The translations under genes were made by a program, and so were the position numbers. The notes beneath the pieces were generated by a model that worked only from the letters and a program-made list of their open reading frames with translations, made no database searches and was not told where the DNA came from. Below are positions 29,396-40,399 of a stretch of DNA of 64,000 bases, in pieces. The stretch is from Pseudoips prasinana (taxonomy: Eukaryota; Arthropoda; Insecta; Lepidoptera; Nolidae): the NCBI GenBank assembly GCA_951640165.1, contig OX621256.1, positions 7,502,001-7,566,000 on the forward strand. The letters run 5' to 3'. How positions within the stretch are numbered: the stretch's first letter is position 1; each line of letters begins with the position of its first letter.

Positions 29396-30005
29396 CTGTA
29401 TATGTAGGGATGAGATGAGGTGGTGATATTCGCCACTCAGTATTTATACAACATGTAACGTTATTAACGCACACCCTCAAACACCCTAATTAGTATATTA
29501 TGTTGTAATCATAATACACACACTGCATTTTTAATTTGCCATGTAATGCATTGTTATTTACTAAATTAGTTTCTTGGAATAAAGTTTATTTTTCTTTATT
29601 CTGTATTGAATGATGCAATTTGTTTGAATACAAATAAAACTGCGATTTTAAAGTCTTATTAGTCTGACTTACCGTCGATTTCAATTTGTGTTGAGTGTAT
29701 AGGGTTAATATGACAATAATTTCCGTAGTTTTAATTATTTTGGAATAAAAAAATACCTATATTAAAAATGATATAAAGCGATTCAGTAAACGATTCTGAA
29801 CAAACTATTTTCTAGAAGTGCGTTAATTAAGTTACATGTTGTACAAGAAACAATACATGGAGAGAAATTAAACGACTTATTACAGTACAATGGGCGGCCT
29901 TATCACAAGAGGTAACCTAAGTATTAGCATTGAGAAAGTTTTAGAGATGGGAGATAAATATTTGTATAGTGTTTATATAAGTACAGTTGATGAATTTATA
30001 AATTA
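29396..30005. other. Unassigned AT-rich stretch
   Basis: Only chance ORFs; a GGCGGCCTTATCAC block at 29,891 is shared with 19,812 (LINE 3' region). Confidence 0.45.
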
Positions 30006-30188
30006 CTAACTGTGGCCCGCGTTAAACTTTATAAATTATAGCCTATGTGTTATTTGGATATAAGCTATATTATTACAAAGTTTCTTGAAAATCCGTTCGG
30101 TAGTTTTGTCGTGAAGGAGTAAAAAGCATCCATACATCTATACATATGGACCCGCAAACATTCACTTTTATAATATTAGTAAGATAAA
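30006..30188 (-). mobile_element. Helitron-like non-autonomous element, reverse
   Basis: Reverse copy of the element at 50,624: starts (minus strand) TCTTACTAATATTATAA and ends in a GCGGG hairpin remnant near ACTAACTG. Confidence 0.6.
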
Positions 30189-30644
30189 ATAGGGACTTTA
30201 AAATCCCCGCGATACACTAACCAATGCCGGCGTTGTATTTGGTAGTTTAAAAAAACATATAAACACATAAACAAAAGTAGTATGTAATATTGTATAATAA
30301 AATTATATACTTAATAATGACATGTAATTGGCATTAATTAAGGATTTCAATATTAATTAACACATGAATGATTAATTACATTTCAATGCAAATTATATAA
30401 ATACACATTGACTATATAATATTAAAATAAAGCAACCACACCACTGATACAATCAAATTACAAAACTATAATATTTGAATATTGATGAAAAATTTGTATT
30501 GATAAATATGTATTTGCATACCCAAAAGGCTAATATGGAGCTAACTCTGTAATATTTTATAAGACAATTTAAAAAAACACTCATATTTGTGTTTAGATAT
30601 ATCTATTTTTTGCAATGGTATATTGTCATTGGGTGGAAAAAATA
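30189..30644. other. Unassigned AT-rich stretch
   Basis: Very AT-rich, no ORF and no repeat recognised. Confidence 0.5.
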
Positions 30645-30826
30645 ATATGTGAGTTTTATTATTAAAGTGAAAGTTTGGGAGTTTATATGTTTGTTACTTC
30701 TTCACGTCTAAACGGCTGGAGCGATTTTAATAAAATTTGGTATAGCGTTAGCTGCTACCATGGATTAACACATAGGCTATAATTAATAAACTTTGACGCG
30801 GGTAAAACCGCGGGGCACAGCTAGTT
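30645..30826 (+). mobile_element. Helitron-like non-autonomous element
   Basis: The 3' end has the stem GCGGGT-AAAA-ACCGC about 10 bases before CTAG, followed by T, the Helitron end rule. The 5' end is diverged. Shares the GTTACT(C/T)(T/C)TTCACGT block with copies at 30,006, 50,624 and 53,229. Confidence 0.65.
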
Positions 30827-30835
30827 ATAGATAAG

Positions 30836-31250
30836 AATGAAGAAAAGAAAATGACGAAAGAAGTGTACCTGGCCTGAGTGAATGTTAGAACCGGAAGGGC
30901 AAAACCTCATGGAACATTCTCTGGTCAAGTCGGAAATGTACTCAAGAAGTACTTAAGAATAGCCAGGTCAAAAGTACAGGCGCCAGCACATCAAGCTTCC
31001 CCGATCTGTCTAATTTCCCCAATTGAAAGTGAACCTTATGCTTATGTGATAAAGATGAAAATCGCTAAAAGAAATATGACAGATTGGGGTAGCTGGTTGA
31101 TTGCTGGCGTCTGTACATTAACACGCGAGCATTTGAAGAATATAATAAGAGTAATCAAGGCAAAAGAGGGGTACAAAGTTCGTGACAAATGGAAATCTGT
31201 GTCTCTTCCTATCTCCCTGGGAAACAGGCGTGGGTATATATAAGTTTGTA
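30836..31250 (+). pseudogene. LINE tail (MLRW family) split by a MITE
   Basis: The decayed end of the same LINE family as 43,775 and 47,650 (GTCAAGTCGGAAATGTACTC, then GACAAATGGAAATCTGTGTC and the GGGAAACAGGCGTG end). MITE-1 interrupts it at 30,977-31,113. Confidence 0.8.
30977..31113. mobile_element. MITE-1 copy inside a LINE tail
   Basis: 137 bp flanked by TA at 30,975-30,976 and 31,114-31,115. Comparison with the uninterrupted LINE (AAGTACCC, at 43,910 on the other strand) shows TA as the duplicated target. Confidence 0.92.
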
Positions 31251-31620
31251 TGTATAAATGATATAATTACTATATTTATTGTAAACATTTATTTTAGAAT
31301 CACTTCCATATAGGAGTTCAACCGCAGTGAGGTTCAAACTCTGGGTCGGGGTAAAAAGTGAGATTGGGATTTTCTGTTAAGAAAAGGGGAATGCCCAAGT
31401 GACTATGGAACTTAGTATCGGTGCAAATATTATTGTGCCTAGATGAAAACTACTGTTCTATGTTGGGATTAAAATATACTTTCAATTAAAATTAACATGA
31501 TTTATGTAATTTGCCGGGTTTCATGGAAATAGATGGGTGAACATGGAACATCTTAAGTAAAGAAACATTGGTTGCCGACTAGTTTATAGGCAAATTATGA
31601 CTTAAGTAATATTATGGGGA
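31251..31620. other. Unassigned stretch
   Basis: No ORF of note or repeat recognised. Confidence 0.45.
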
Positions 31621-31621
31621 A

Positions 31622-31800
31622 TAGGCGGCCAATCTCAACGGAATCTAGCCTACTAAGCAGGATATATTGTAGTTCATGTGCAATCGTAGGTGCACTTCTA
31701 TTTCATCGCTCTGATTGTCTAATGGAGCAGCGATCCAACATGACCTGAGACAGCTTAGGCACAGGATAGACGGCTTCATATGCTTTCGAGACACGTTGGT
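31622..31800 (-). mobile_element. SINE-D fragment
   Basis: Blocks GGCGGCCAATCTCAACGG, GGCACAGGATAGACGGCTTC and TTTCGAGACACG match the SINE-D body in reverse. Confidence 0.6.
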
Positions 31801-32929
31801 ATCATACCAGCACCTTCCTGCCTCCGGACTACTGAGGATTCACTTCATTGGAGTTTTTGTAATCTGCTTCATCTTTTTAAATAAAACAAAGCCTATACTT
31901 AGGTGAAAGAATTGTGTAAATTGGTCCAGTAGTCTTGAGATTTTACTTCATATACAAAACATAGCAATTGTCATATATTCTCTTTATAATATTAGTTTGG
32001 GTTGACAATTGAAAGAAATACTCATTTCAGTGAATGTGTAATTTTTATTTACAACAAAAATACAGGGAATGATTACATAGATTTTAGTAGTAACGAAATC
32101 CAAGTAACTAGAATGTAGATATTATCATTGACTTCGCACAATCACTACCAACTTCCATGCCGCAGTCGGAGTGAAAAGGTGAACTGTACTATCCATAATG
32201 AAGTGATGATATTAGTCTCCCGTCTCAAAATCACATTTCACACTGAGGAGTCTCCGTCTCAGATTACAATTATTAGCGTAATGGAGCCTCTTTCTCAAAG
32301 TCACTCGAGTTGTTACGAATAATCCACAACTGCACACACAAGAAATATCAAAAAATTCGCCAAAGCCTATGATAAAATCCAGTTGTGACTTGCGCTGGCA
32401 GATAACGTCAAAGATCACTTAAGTGTTGCCAAAAATATTATCAGATATCGATGTTTTTATCGATTTGCTTATCATGTGTCATTAATTTTATATGTTCGTG
32501 TTTTTATATTCGAGCATTTACAAAATAAAAGAAATTAATAGTAAAAGAAATAATGGTAATAAATCTTTGATTAGTTTAGGTTGAACAGAAATAATGTTTT
32601 AGTACGAATATAGCTATTTTATTGCGTAGGAACATCACTAATTTGGCTGAAATAAATCTTCTTTTTTGTCAATCGATTATTGACTTTAAATATTGCGAGT
32701 GAATTTATTTTCATTTGCGGCAACATTTTGTTAATGGCGCCGCTTGTTTATAATGCAAAAACAATAAAAAGACTTATAATTGTTTTTTCTTTTATCCGGC
32801 AAATGTGAAACTCCATATTATAGTACTAAATTATGATAATTAAAAATAGGATTTTTACTTATAATGTTCATGTGGCACAACTTAGTTTTAAACGATACTG
32901 TCTATAGGCATTTGCCTTTCTCAGTATTA
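31801..32929. other. Unassigned stretch
   Basis: No convincing ORF. At 32,440-32,465 two ATCGAT elements lie close together (ATATCGATG, TATCGATTT), similar to insect DRE promoter motifs; with no gene beside them this is weak. Confidence 0.35.
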
Positions 32930-33176
32930 GCTTAAAGTCTCGGACTTGGCGGTATTTCACCCCCGTGCCTCGAAGACCATGTAGAGCCATCGGTCCTGTA
33001 CCTGACCTCTTTCCGGTCGTGTCGCTAGTCGTCCCGTCGGATCACAAGTGTGGTGGGATACAAAGTGCCCGTGTGTCTGAGCACACACTTGTGCACTATA
33101 ACATGTCCATGTATAACACTTGTGCACAGATGGCTGAAATACAGCTGGGACGACGTTATTATTATTAGCCAATAGC
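32930..33176 (+). mobile_element. SINE-D, 5' truncated
   Basis: CCCCCGTGCCTCG, GACCTCTTTCCGGTCGTGTC, and CACACTTGTGCACTATAACA match 46,455-46,610. Ends in TTATTATTAT after GGGACGACG. Confidence 0.75.
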
Positions 33177-33347
33177 CAATAAACAGTTAAGCCGACTCAG
33201 TTCTATAAGAGGAAAAACCTCAAAGAAAATTAAAAAAAATTAAAAAAATTAAGCTAGGAAATGAAAACATAGTATGCTAGCTGTTGATTTGTTTATAAAA
33301 AAAGATAGAAAAAATATAATGTAACCTATACGGGTCTGTTGGCGTGG

Positions 33348-33715
33348 TTGAAAATGCTTGGTTTTCACGTCGGAGGTCGTGGGTTCGATTCCCACCCAGG
33401 GGCTCTACCGTCTAAGTCGCCTAACATCGATTTTAAATGGCGTTCAAATAAGTGAAGGTTAAAAATGACTTCTAAATTTATTTACTTTACTAACTTATTT
33501 TTAAAAAATGACTAAAAAGTCGGTCCGACCATTTATTTTATGCCATTTTTGTACCATTGTGCTCATGGAAGCCAATTTAACGATTGATTAAGTCATTTTT
33601 AAACTTTACTTATTTGAACGCCATTTAAGAATTCGATGTTCGGTGACTTAGCCGGTAGAGCCCCTAGGTGGGAATCGAACCCACGACCTCCGGCGTGAAA
33701 ACCAAGCATTCCCAA
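33348..33715. repeat. Inverted repeat with SINE-B heads on both arms
   Basis: Arms 33,348-33,470 and 33,591-33,715 pair with few mismatches around a 120-base spacer. Each arm contains a SINE-B tRNA-like head (B box GGTTCGATTCC) joined to GGGGCTCTACCG and a unique block. The SINE-B body resumes at 33,770, as if a GGGGCTC...GAGCCCC element had split it. Confidence 0.85.
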
Positions 33716-33769
33716 CTACTACCTACTACTATATGTTACTTTATATTTTTTCTCCCCAGCTTCTTGAGC

Positions 33770-33932
33770 CCCAGGACAGATATTTGTGTGCATGAACACG
33801 TCTGTTTGTCCTGAGTCTGGGTGTAATTATCTATTATAAGTATGTATTTACAAATGAAAAGTAGTATTTCTGCTTAGTTTAGGATCAGATGGCCGTGTGT
33901 AAATAATGTCCCAGGATATTATTATTATTGTA
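33770..33932 (+). mobile_element. SINE-B body and tail
   Basis: Continues from AGGACAGATATTTGTGTGC to TTAGGATCAGATGGCCGTG and the GATATTATTATTATT tail. Its head is probably the piece ending at 33,400. Confidence 0.75.
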
Positions 33933-34177
33933 TAGCAAAAGAGCGAGCAAATTTTAGCATCGACAATTTCACTCTTCCACTCTTTCATTTTTATTTGAAC
34001 TTTGTCAGTAAAACTGGCCTGAAAGAAGTTACAGATATCTTTTTTAAAAAAGCGTATTAAAATTTATTTATTTAATATTCCCAATATTAAAGCGTATGCG
34101 TATGTAATTGCAGTTGGCACTCAAACCAACTCTATATCTATACGTCTATGTATGTGTTAGAGTCGTATTTTTATTTT

Positions 34178-34345
34178 TTATTTTTAGACAACGCCCGCAC
34201 AATGGAAACGAGTCCCTACGTCACGGGGTACTTTCAAAACATATAATAGACGGACGCAAGGTGCATCCAGATTTAAAACAACTATTTGTGGGTCACGCAA
34301 ATAGTTGTCCCGCGTGGGAATCGACCACGAAACACGAAGCGATGA
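34178..34345 (-). mobile_element. SINE-C copy
   Basis: Reverse match: GGGGTACTTTCAAAACATAT, GGTGCATCCAG and the GTCGCCTCATCGC head side. Confidence 0.75.
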
Positions 34346-34863
34346 GGCGACGTCTTAATTCGAATCGAATTTATTTATACAAGTTATTCGATGGTCGGTA
34401 TCGTGCTAAACGTAATAATAATATGGTAATTATTAAAACAGAATAGAAACTTTTACAAAACAAAATACATAACTAATAGCTACGATGTTAACATAAATTT
34501 GGCTGATGCCTGATCTCCCCAAGTTTTCTTCCCTTTCAACTTTCACTTCCCTTCCCGCTACGCTACGGCTCAGTGCGTCGGAGGTTCGCTGTGAAATAAT
34601 ATTATTTTTCTGCTATTTCGTGATTGTTTTGTGACCTGTGTTTTGTTTCTAGCTTTAGTGTTAGTGCTAAATACTACAATCTGTAAGTTTTTTAAGTGTT
34701 TTAATAAGTAATATCTGGATTTTTGTTCAAATTATCGTTCGGTGAGTAAGTTTAACTTTTTTCTTGTGAGGGTACCGCGTCATAGTCACAGTTACTTGTT
34801 ATCGTGCTAAATTAGTTATCGTGCTGTTTACATTAAAGCGCTTGCTTATTTCGTGTGAATAAC

Positions 34864-36174
34864 ATGTCAAAAATGAATGATGTCCCCCCCGATAGAGGGC
34901 GAAACGCATTTGGGAGAAGTAAACAGACTCCCAGAACGCCCCCTTCAGGCTTCAACAAACGAGTGTTAGACGATGCGTCACCGACGTTTTGTACTCTCGA
35001 TGGTCAACAGGAATCGGACATAAAACGTTTTCGGGGATCTCAATCCGATTATTCGTCTTCATTAAATATTAGCGATACAAACAGTGCGGAATATAATTAT
35101 TGCGATCTTGTGACACAAGCTTCCGTTTATCTGTCAAAGGTTAACGAATTAGTCAGTGATTCCAACTCGGGTATGAATATCGCGAATAAGCTATCGGTGA
35201 TGGATTGTACGCAGCGCCTTACCAGTATTATTTCATTACTTGCGCTTAAATCTTCATGCAATGAAACTAAATTGGCGAACGCAGAACGTCAGTTAGATCT
35301 TTGCGTAAATAAAACCAATTCTGAGATTCCTACGTACGCGGAACAATTAAAACTGCGTTTACCGAAAAAAACCGCCGCCCCCATAGTACAGACGCGAAAA
35401 CCGGTTCCTTCAATTATTGCGTATCCCACCGCTGAGCGATCAGCGAAGTACGCGACTTCGTCTGCGACCAAGGAAGCGCTTATGAAGGCTATAAAACCCG
35501 CGGACGACGGTTTTCAAATAGTAGGCGTTAAAAAAACTTCCAATTCTGGCGTTGTACTCCGAGTGGCAAATGAAACCCAACTCAATAAAATTCGCTCCGT
35601 CGAGGCCATTCGTTCGGCGGGTTTAAAACTTCAAACTCCATCCGGGCGACGACCGCGCATACTTATAAAAGATATACCGTCGTCAATGGACGACCAGGTC
35701 TTTTTAACGGCGTTATACAGGCAAAATATCAAAGATAGTGATCTTAAAGTCAGCAAAGACGATTTTACGTGTAAAACTAAAATTGTGCGCAAGCGTAACG
35801 TAGCTAATGGGCGCAAGTGGGTGGGAATTGAGCTCGAACCGGAGATTAGAAAACATTTAGTCAGCACTAAAGAAAAACTTTTCATCGACTGGGCTACATG
35901 CCGCTTTATTGATGATTTAGAGGTAGTTCGGTGTTTAAACTGCCAGCAATATGGGCATGTTTTCAAGTACTGTAGTAATAAATTACCTACCTGTGCCTTA
36001 TGCGCAGAAGCACATCCCACAAAATCATGTAAGCACCACAATGACCCAGAATTTAAACCAGTTTGTGCATCGTGTAAAACATATAAAAAACCTCACGACC
36101 ACAAATGCGGCTCGGACAACTGCCCCACATTTAAGCATAAACTTGAGCAGTTAGTGCTAAATACCAAATATTAA
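34864..36174 (+). CDS. LINE ORF1, gag-like zinc-knuckle protein
   Basis: 436 residues from the ATG at 34,864 (an in-frame GTG lies three codons upstream). The N-terminal third is polar and probably disordered; residues about 65-150 look helical. Residues about 255-345 fit the RRM-like domain of jockey/R1 gag proteins (GRRPRILIKDIPSSM). Three cysteine-histidine knuckles follow at the end: CLNCQQYGHVFKYC, CALCAEAHPTKSC and CASCKTYKKPHDHKC. It would coat the RNA as a ribonucleoprotein. It ends TAA, then one base, then the ORF2 ATG. Confidence 0.93.
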   Translation: MSKMNDVPPDRGRNAFGRSKQTPRTPPSGFNKRVLDDASPTFCTLDGQQESDIKRFRGSQSDYSSSLNISDTNSAEYNYCDLVTQASVYLSKVNELVSDSNSGMNIANKLSVMDCTQRLTSIISLLALKSSCNETKLANAERQLDLCVNKTNSEIPTYAEQLKLRLPKKTAAPIVQTRKPVPSIIAYPTAERSAKYATSSATKEALMKAIKPADDGFQIVGVKKTSNSGVVLRVANETQLNKIRSVEAIRSAGLKLQTPSGRRPRILIKDIPSSMDDQVFLTALYRQNIKDSDLKVSKDDFTCKTKIVRKRNVANGRKWVGIELEPEIRKHLVSTKEKLFIDWATCRFIDDLEVVRCLNCQQYGHVFKYCSNKLPTCALCAEAHPTKSCKHHNDPEFKPVCASCKTYKKPHDHKCGSDNCPTFKHKLEQLVLNTKY

Positions 36175-36175
36175 T

Positions 36176-39100
36176 ATGGCTTACTTAAAAATAGGGCAGC
36201 TAAATCTTCACAACGATAGGGTTGCGACATCAGAGTTGGAAACTTTAGTCAATGAATACAGCTTAGATATAGTGCTTGTACAAGAACAATATCAATATGC
36301 GCGTTTAAAAAATAAATTGGTGCAGCTAGACAACAAATCACGGGCTGCTATTTACGTAACGCGTACTAATTTTACGGTAAGCGCTATGCGAAACCTCATG
36401 ACGTCACACTGTGCTGTCGCTGAAATATCATCCCCATCCTGGAAAGTTTACGTAGTGAGCTGTTATTTTCAGTATTCAGATCCTGTCGGTCCCCATTTAC
36501 ATCACTTGCGCCATGTTTTGATGTCCCTCAAAGGACACAAAATTATTATTGGCGCAGATGTTAACGCATCCTCTACGTTATGGTATGGCAAATACCGTTC
36601 AAGCGATACAGAACGGCGGAACGCCGTCGAAGATTTCGTCGCTGAGATGAATCTATCAATACATAACACTCCTGATGCACCGCCTACTTATTGTAGCCCT
36701 ACTGGCGAATCTTTTATTGACGTCACTTTTTCAAGCTCAGACGTCCGAATAGATGGATGGCGTGTTTTGCCTGACGCTTCATCCAGTGATCACCGCTTAA
36801 TCGTGTACGAGTTTGTTCCTCGGTTGGCACAAAGACCTACGGCTATTTACGGTAACTATAGATATCGGCTCAAAGGGGCCGATTGGGATTTTTTCAGAGC
36901 TCTTTTTGCCGCGCATGCCAGGGATTTCACCCGGGATGAACTAACAACAGAGGAATGTGCTGTAATGATGTCGGACACTTTTACCTACTGTGCCGATATT
37001 GCCATAGGCCGCGCCCCTATCACTAATATTCGAAGATGCGATTGGTGGAATAACTACTTAATTAAAGTTCGATGTGAATTTCGGAGAGCACGTAAAAAAT
37101 ATAATAAACTAAAAAAACGTAAAATTGTAGGCGATGTTTTAAATAATGCATATATAAATCTCAAAATAGCTCGTTCACGTTACCGCTCGTCAATAGAGAA
37201 ATCCAAAGGCAATCTTATTAGAAAAATAGTCGATAAATTAGATAAAGAAGGCCCGTGGTCGCCCCTATACCATGAGTTTAAAGCAAATAGGTCTATAGAT
37301 TTAGCTTATATTCAAAACATAAAAATCAATAATACCTACACCAGTGGCATAGAGGAGACCACGGAATCCTTACTTAATTCGCTCATACCTGATGATAGTT
37401 CCTTGAACGATAATGACTACCATAAGCAGATTAGACAGTGGGCAAACAATCCACCCGCTACCTATATGTCTAGTCTTCCTACAATTAATGAGTTTATGAA
37501 TACTGTGAAATCGCTACCTGTTAACAAAGCTTCAGGTGAAGATAAAATATCCAACAAAATGATAATAGAAGCCACAAAACAATCCGGTGATTCAATACTA
37601 AAAGTTTTTAATCGTTGCATATCTGAAGGGACTTTTCCGCGTTCTTGGCGCAGCGGTTTTATTCGTATTATACCAAAAAATGGCGATAAACTGCCTGAAG
37701 ACCCTAAGTCATACCGACCAATAACGTTACTGCCTTCCTTAGGCAAGCTTCTAGAACGACTTATTGTACCGCGATTGCTGCCGGGAGGACCAAAATTTCA
37801 CGGAAATCAATTTGGTTTTACTGCGGGTAAATCGACAGTGGACGCAGCTATCTCAGTGAGGAAAGCTGTAAACTCGTCCGAATGTAAATACGTTTTGGCC
37901 ATATTCCTAGATATTTCAGGGGCGTTTGATAATACTTGGTGGCCAATTTTGTTACAAAAACTTAAGTTACGCGGTTGTTACAGTAATATATATTCGATAA
38001 TAACATCTTATTTCGTACATGGCTCTGCAACTCTTAAGCTTGGTCACTTCAGAGTCACTAAATCGTTAACCATGGGTTGCCCCCAGGGCTCAGTGCTCGC
38101 GCCGTATCTCTGGAACTTGGGTTTTGATGACTTCTTGACATTACCCTTGCCATCACGCTGCTCTCTAACGGCATATGCTGACGATGGCCTCTTACTTATA
38201 CAGGGTAACTCCAGGAGAGAGTTGGAAAATCTGGCTCAAACTTGTTTAAGTATGATAAGTGAATGGGGTAAAAGAAATCGCCTTACATTTGCTCCTCATA
38301 AAACCTACCAACTCCTTCTTAAAGGTGAACTAAAATCCCCCCCGGGCGTAAAACTTAATAATGTTACTGTAAAACGCAAAATATCAACCTGTTATTTGGG
38401 TTTAGTTTTAGAAAAGAATTTCTCGTTTATAGAACATATTAAATCAGTTGGGGAAAAAGCTAAGCGAAACTTTTTTGCACTTACAAGGATATCGACGGCA
38501 ACCTGGGGCCTCTCTTTTAATACTCTTAAAATCATTTACGGGGCAACCTATCTTGGGTGTATATGCTACGGCTCGCCTGTGTGGGCTGATAGGGCTACCA
38601 TCGGAGCTGCTCGCCGTAAATTACTACAAAGCCAGAGGTTGGCGTTGATATTTCTGTGTAAAGCCTATAGAACAGTGAGCACAGAGGCCCTACCTGTCCT
38701 AGCGGGTGTACTACCGGTTGATCTTGAAGTACAAAGACGAGCAGCAATGTATTATTCTACGCGCGATAATTTAGAAAATGATTTCTTATCATTACGCGAC
38801 CGTGCGAAAATAACCAGGCTATTTATGCCAATAGCTGACTTAAATAACGAACTACTAAATGAATGGCAATGTAGATGGAATACGTCAACCAAGGGTCGCC
38901 ATCTGCACCAGTTCTTTCCGGACGTACGCGAACGGTTAAATAAAACTTGGCTAATCATAGACCATTGTGTTGCACAATTTCTTACCGGACACGGCAATTT
39001 TAAAAGTAAATTGTATAGTTTCAAATTAGTATCTTCACCAATCTGTCTGTGCTCAACATCCAGTAACGAATATGAACAAACTGCTCACCACATCCTGTGG

Positions 39101-39253
39101 GAGTGTGATCTCTGGCAAAATCAGCGTCATATTATGTTAAACAGCTTGCAACCAATATCTGGAGTAGTTTATTATACGGATCTTGTAGCAACAAGGAACA
39201 ACTTCCGTGCGTTTAAGCGTTTCTGCCATACCTACTATTGGAATCAAATATAA
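36176..39253 (+). CDS. LINE ORF2, endonuclease-reverse transcriptase
   Basis: 1,025 residues that nick target DNA and copy element RNA in place. Apurinic-like endonuclease at about 1-220: N9 in GQLNLH, Glu in LVQEQYQ, GADVNASS, and SSDHR at about 203-206. Reverse transcriptase at about 420-740: LDISGAFDNTWWP, GCPQGSVLAP and YADD at 667-670. A C-terminal C-x-C...H...C finger (CLCSTSS...HHILWEC) lies near 980. All catalytic residues are present and the frame is unbroken. ORF2 starts one base after the ORF1 stop, so it is probably translated by reinitiation. Confidence 0.95.
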   Translation: MAYLKIGQLNLHNDRVATSELETLVNEYSLDIVLVQEQYQYARLKNKLVQLDNKSRAAIYVTRTNFTVSAMRNLMTSHCAVAEISSPSWKVYVVSCYFQYSDPVGPHLHHLRHVLMSLKGHKIIIGADVNASSTLWYGKYRSSDTERRNAVEDFVAEMNLSIHNTPDAPPTYCSPTGESFIDVTFSSSDVRIDGWRVLPDASSSDHRLIVYEFVPRLAQRPTAIYGNYRYRLKGADWDFFRALFAAHARDFTRDELTTEECAVMMSDTFTYCADIAIGRAPITNIRRCDWWNNYLIKVRCEFRRARKKYNKLKKRKIVGDVLNNAYINLKIARSRYRSSIEKSKGNLIRKIVDKLDKEGPWSPLYHEFKANRSIDLAYIQNIKINNTYTSGIEETTESLLNSLIPDDSSLNDNDYHKQIRQWANNPPATYMSSLPTINEFMNTVKSLPVNKASGEDKISNKMIIEATKQSGDSILKVFNRCISEGTFPRSWRSGFIRIIPKNGDKLPEDPKSYRPITLLPSLGKLLERLIVPRLLPGGPKFHGNQFGFTAGKSTVDAAISVRKAVNSSECKYVLAIFLDISGAFDNTWWPILLQKLKLRGCYSNIYSIITSYFVHGSATLKLGHFRVTKSLTMGCPQGSVLAPYLWNLGFDDFLTLPLPSRCSLTAYADDGLLLIQGNSRRELENLAQTCLSMISEWGKRNRLTFAPHKTYQLLLKGELKSPPGVKLNNVTVKRKISTCYLGLVLEKNFSFIEHIKSVGEKAKRNFFALTRISTATWGLSFNTLKIIYGATYLGCICYGSPVWADRATIGAARRKLLQSQRLALIFLCKAYRTVSTEALPVLAGVLPVDLEVQRRAAMYYSTRDNLENDFLSLRDRAKITRLFMPIADLNNELLNEWQCRWNTSTKGRHLHQFFPDVRERLNKTWLIIDHCVAQFLTGHGNFKSKLYSFKLVSSPICLCSTSSNEYEQTAHHILWECDLWQNQRHIMLNSLQPISGVVYYTDLVATRNNFRAFKRFCHTYYWNQI

Positions 39254-39597
39254 CAGCTCACTTAGGACCCTTAAATTGATCCTCGGTGCTTTTGCAGCTG
39301 GCTTCTCTAGTTGCAAATCTCTCATTTTATGAGGCTATAGCCTCTTTACATCATTCTGTCTCCCGCTTTGCTCTGGAGGGAAGTGGAACTATTCATTTTC
39401 TAACTCCTCCTTTTTTCTGTTTCTGATTAAATTCGTTGCGGGATCCAAGACAGTTAAAGCGATTCCCCGGGACATGCCTGAGCTTCACCGCTCAGTGTCA
39501 TTTCATTGTGTGCCACTGTTGATCCTGGCTTACAGGAGTTGCAGTGGTGGGTAAGAGGGAGGGACTAGTCCCGTAAAAAAAAAAATCTCCCCAAGTT

Positions 39598-40399
39598 ACA
39601 AGTTTCCTAAAATTATTTTTCATAAATTCATTCCCAACGTCCCCAAAATGTAAAAATAATTTGTTTGTAAAGTTCACACATGACCATTCCTATCCTGACT
39701 TCTCCAAAAGCGTTACAATGAAATAAAATCAGTACCTATTCCAAATTAAGCTTAATTTGGAAGATATAATATCTTCTCTGCGTATAATTTGTACTACAAT
39801 GACAGAATCAAATTTAAAAAGTACTGGTAACTTTGTAATATTCCCAATACTTTTCATTTGAAGTGGTCTCAGCTATTGGGTGGTTAACCGCTTACAGGTA
39901 TCAGGTAAGGTAGGTATTTGCTTTTTTGTTGACTTGGTTCTATAACAACAGACAGTATCAGAAAGCTCTTTGACTTTTGTCTTCTCGCTTTAAGCCCCAA
40001 ATGTTTACAGGAAATTCTAGCCTGCATTATTTTATACAATCATACTACATATTATTACTGTAAATTTTAATTGCAGTAATTATTTTACTCCCAGTTATGC
40101 TCAATTGAATTCAAAGTGCTCTTTTTTAAGAGGTCAGCATCACCTATTAGCCCATAAAATAACCACTTAGAATTATTTTGATAACACATTAAATTAAATT
40201 CTCAAAATAAATTATTCGAAACCGATTACTCAAACTCAATTTCGCAGAAGTTCTCGACACTTAATTGACATTTTGGACGACGTGAAAAGTTTCGTTTTAA
40301 TGCTGGCTTTGTTATGGTTATAAGGGTGTAGGGATGCTTGGTAACGAACTTGTAAATATACTTAAATTTTCATGTTTACAAGCAGTCAATTGAAAAGCG
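39598..40399. other. Unassigned AT-rich stretch
   Basis: Nothing recognised on either strand. Confidence 0.5.

Larger units (their letters stand above)
34513..39597 (+). mobile_element. Complete R1-clade-like non-LTR retrotransposon with 13-bp target duplication
   Basis: ATCTCCCCAAGTT stands at 34,513-34,525 and again at 39,585-39,597, flanking a 5,059-bp element. It has a GC-richer 5' untranslated region, two intact ORFs separated by one base, a 3' untranslated region of about 320 bp and an A11 tail. Identical target copies and open frames indicate recent insertion. The R1-like call rests on the endonuclease and RT motifs; it is not in rDNA. Confidence 0.95.

Noticed and set aside
30878..31243. 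121-codon ORF
   Set aside because: A chimera of LINE tail and inserted MITE; the frame is open by chance.
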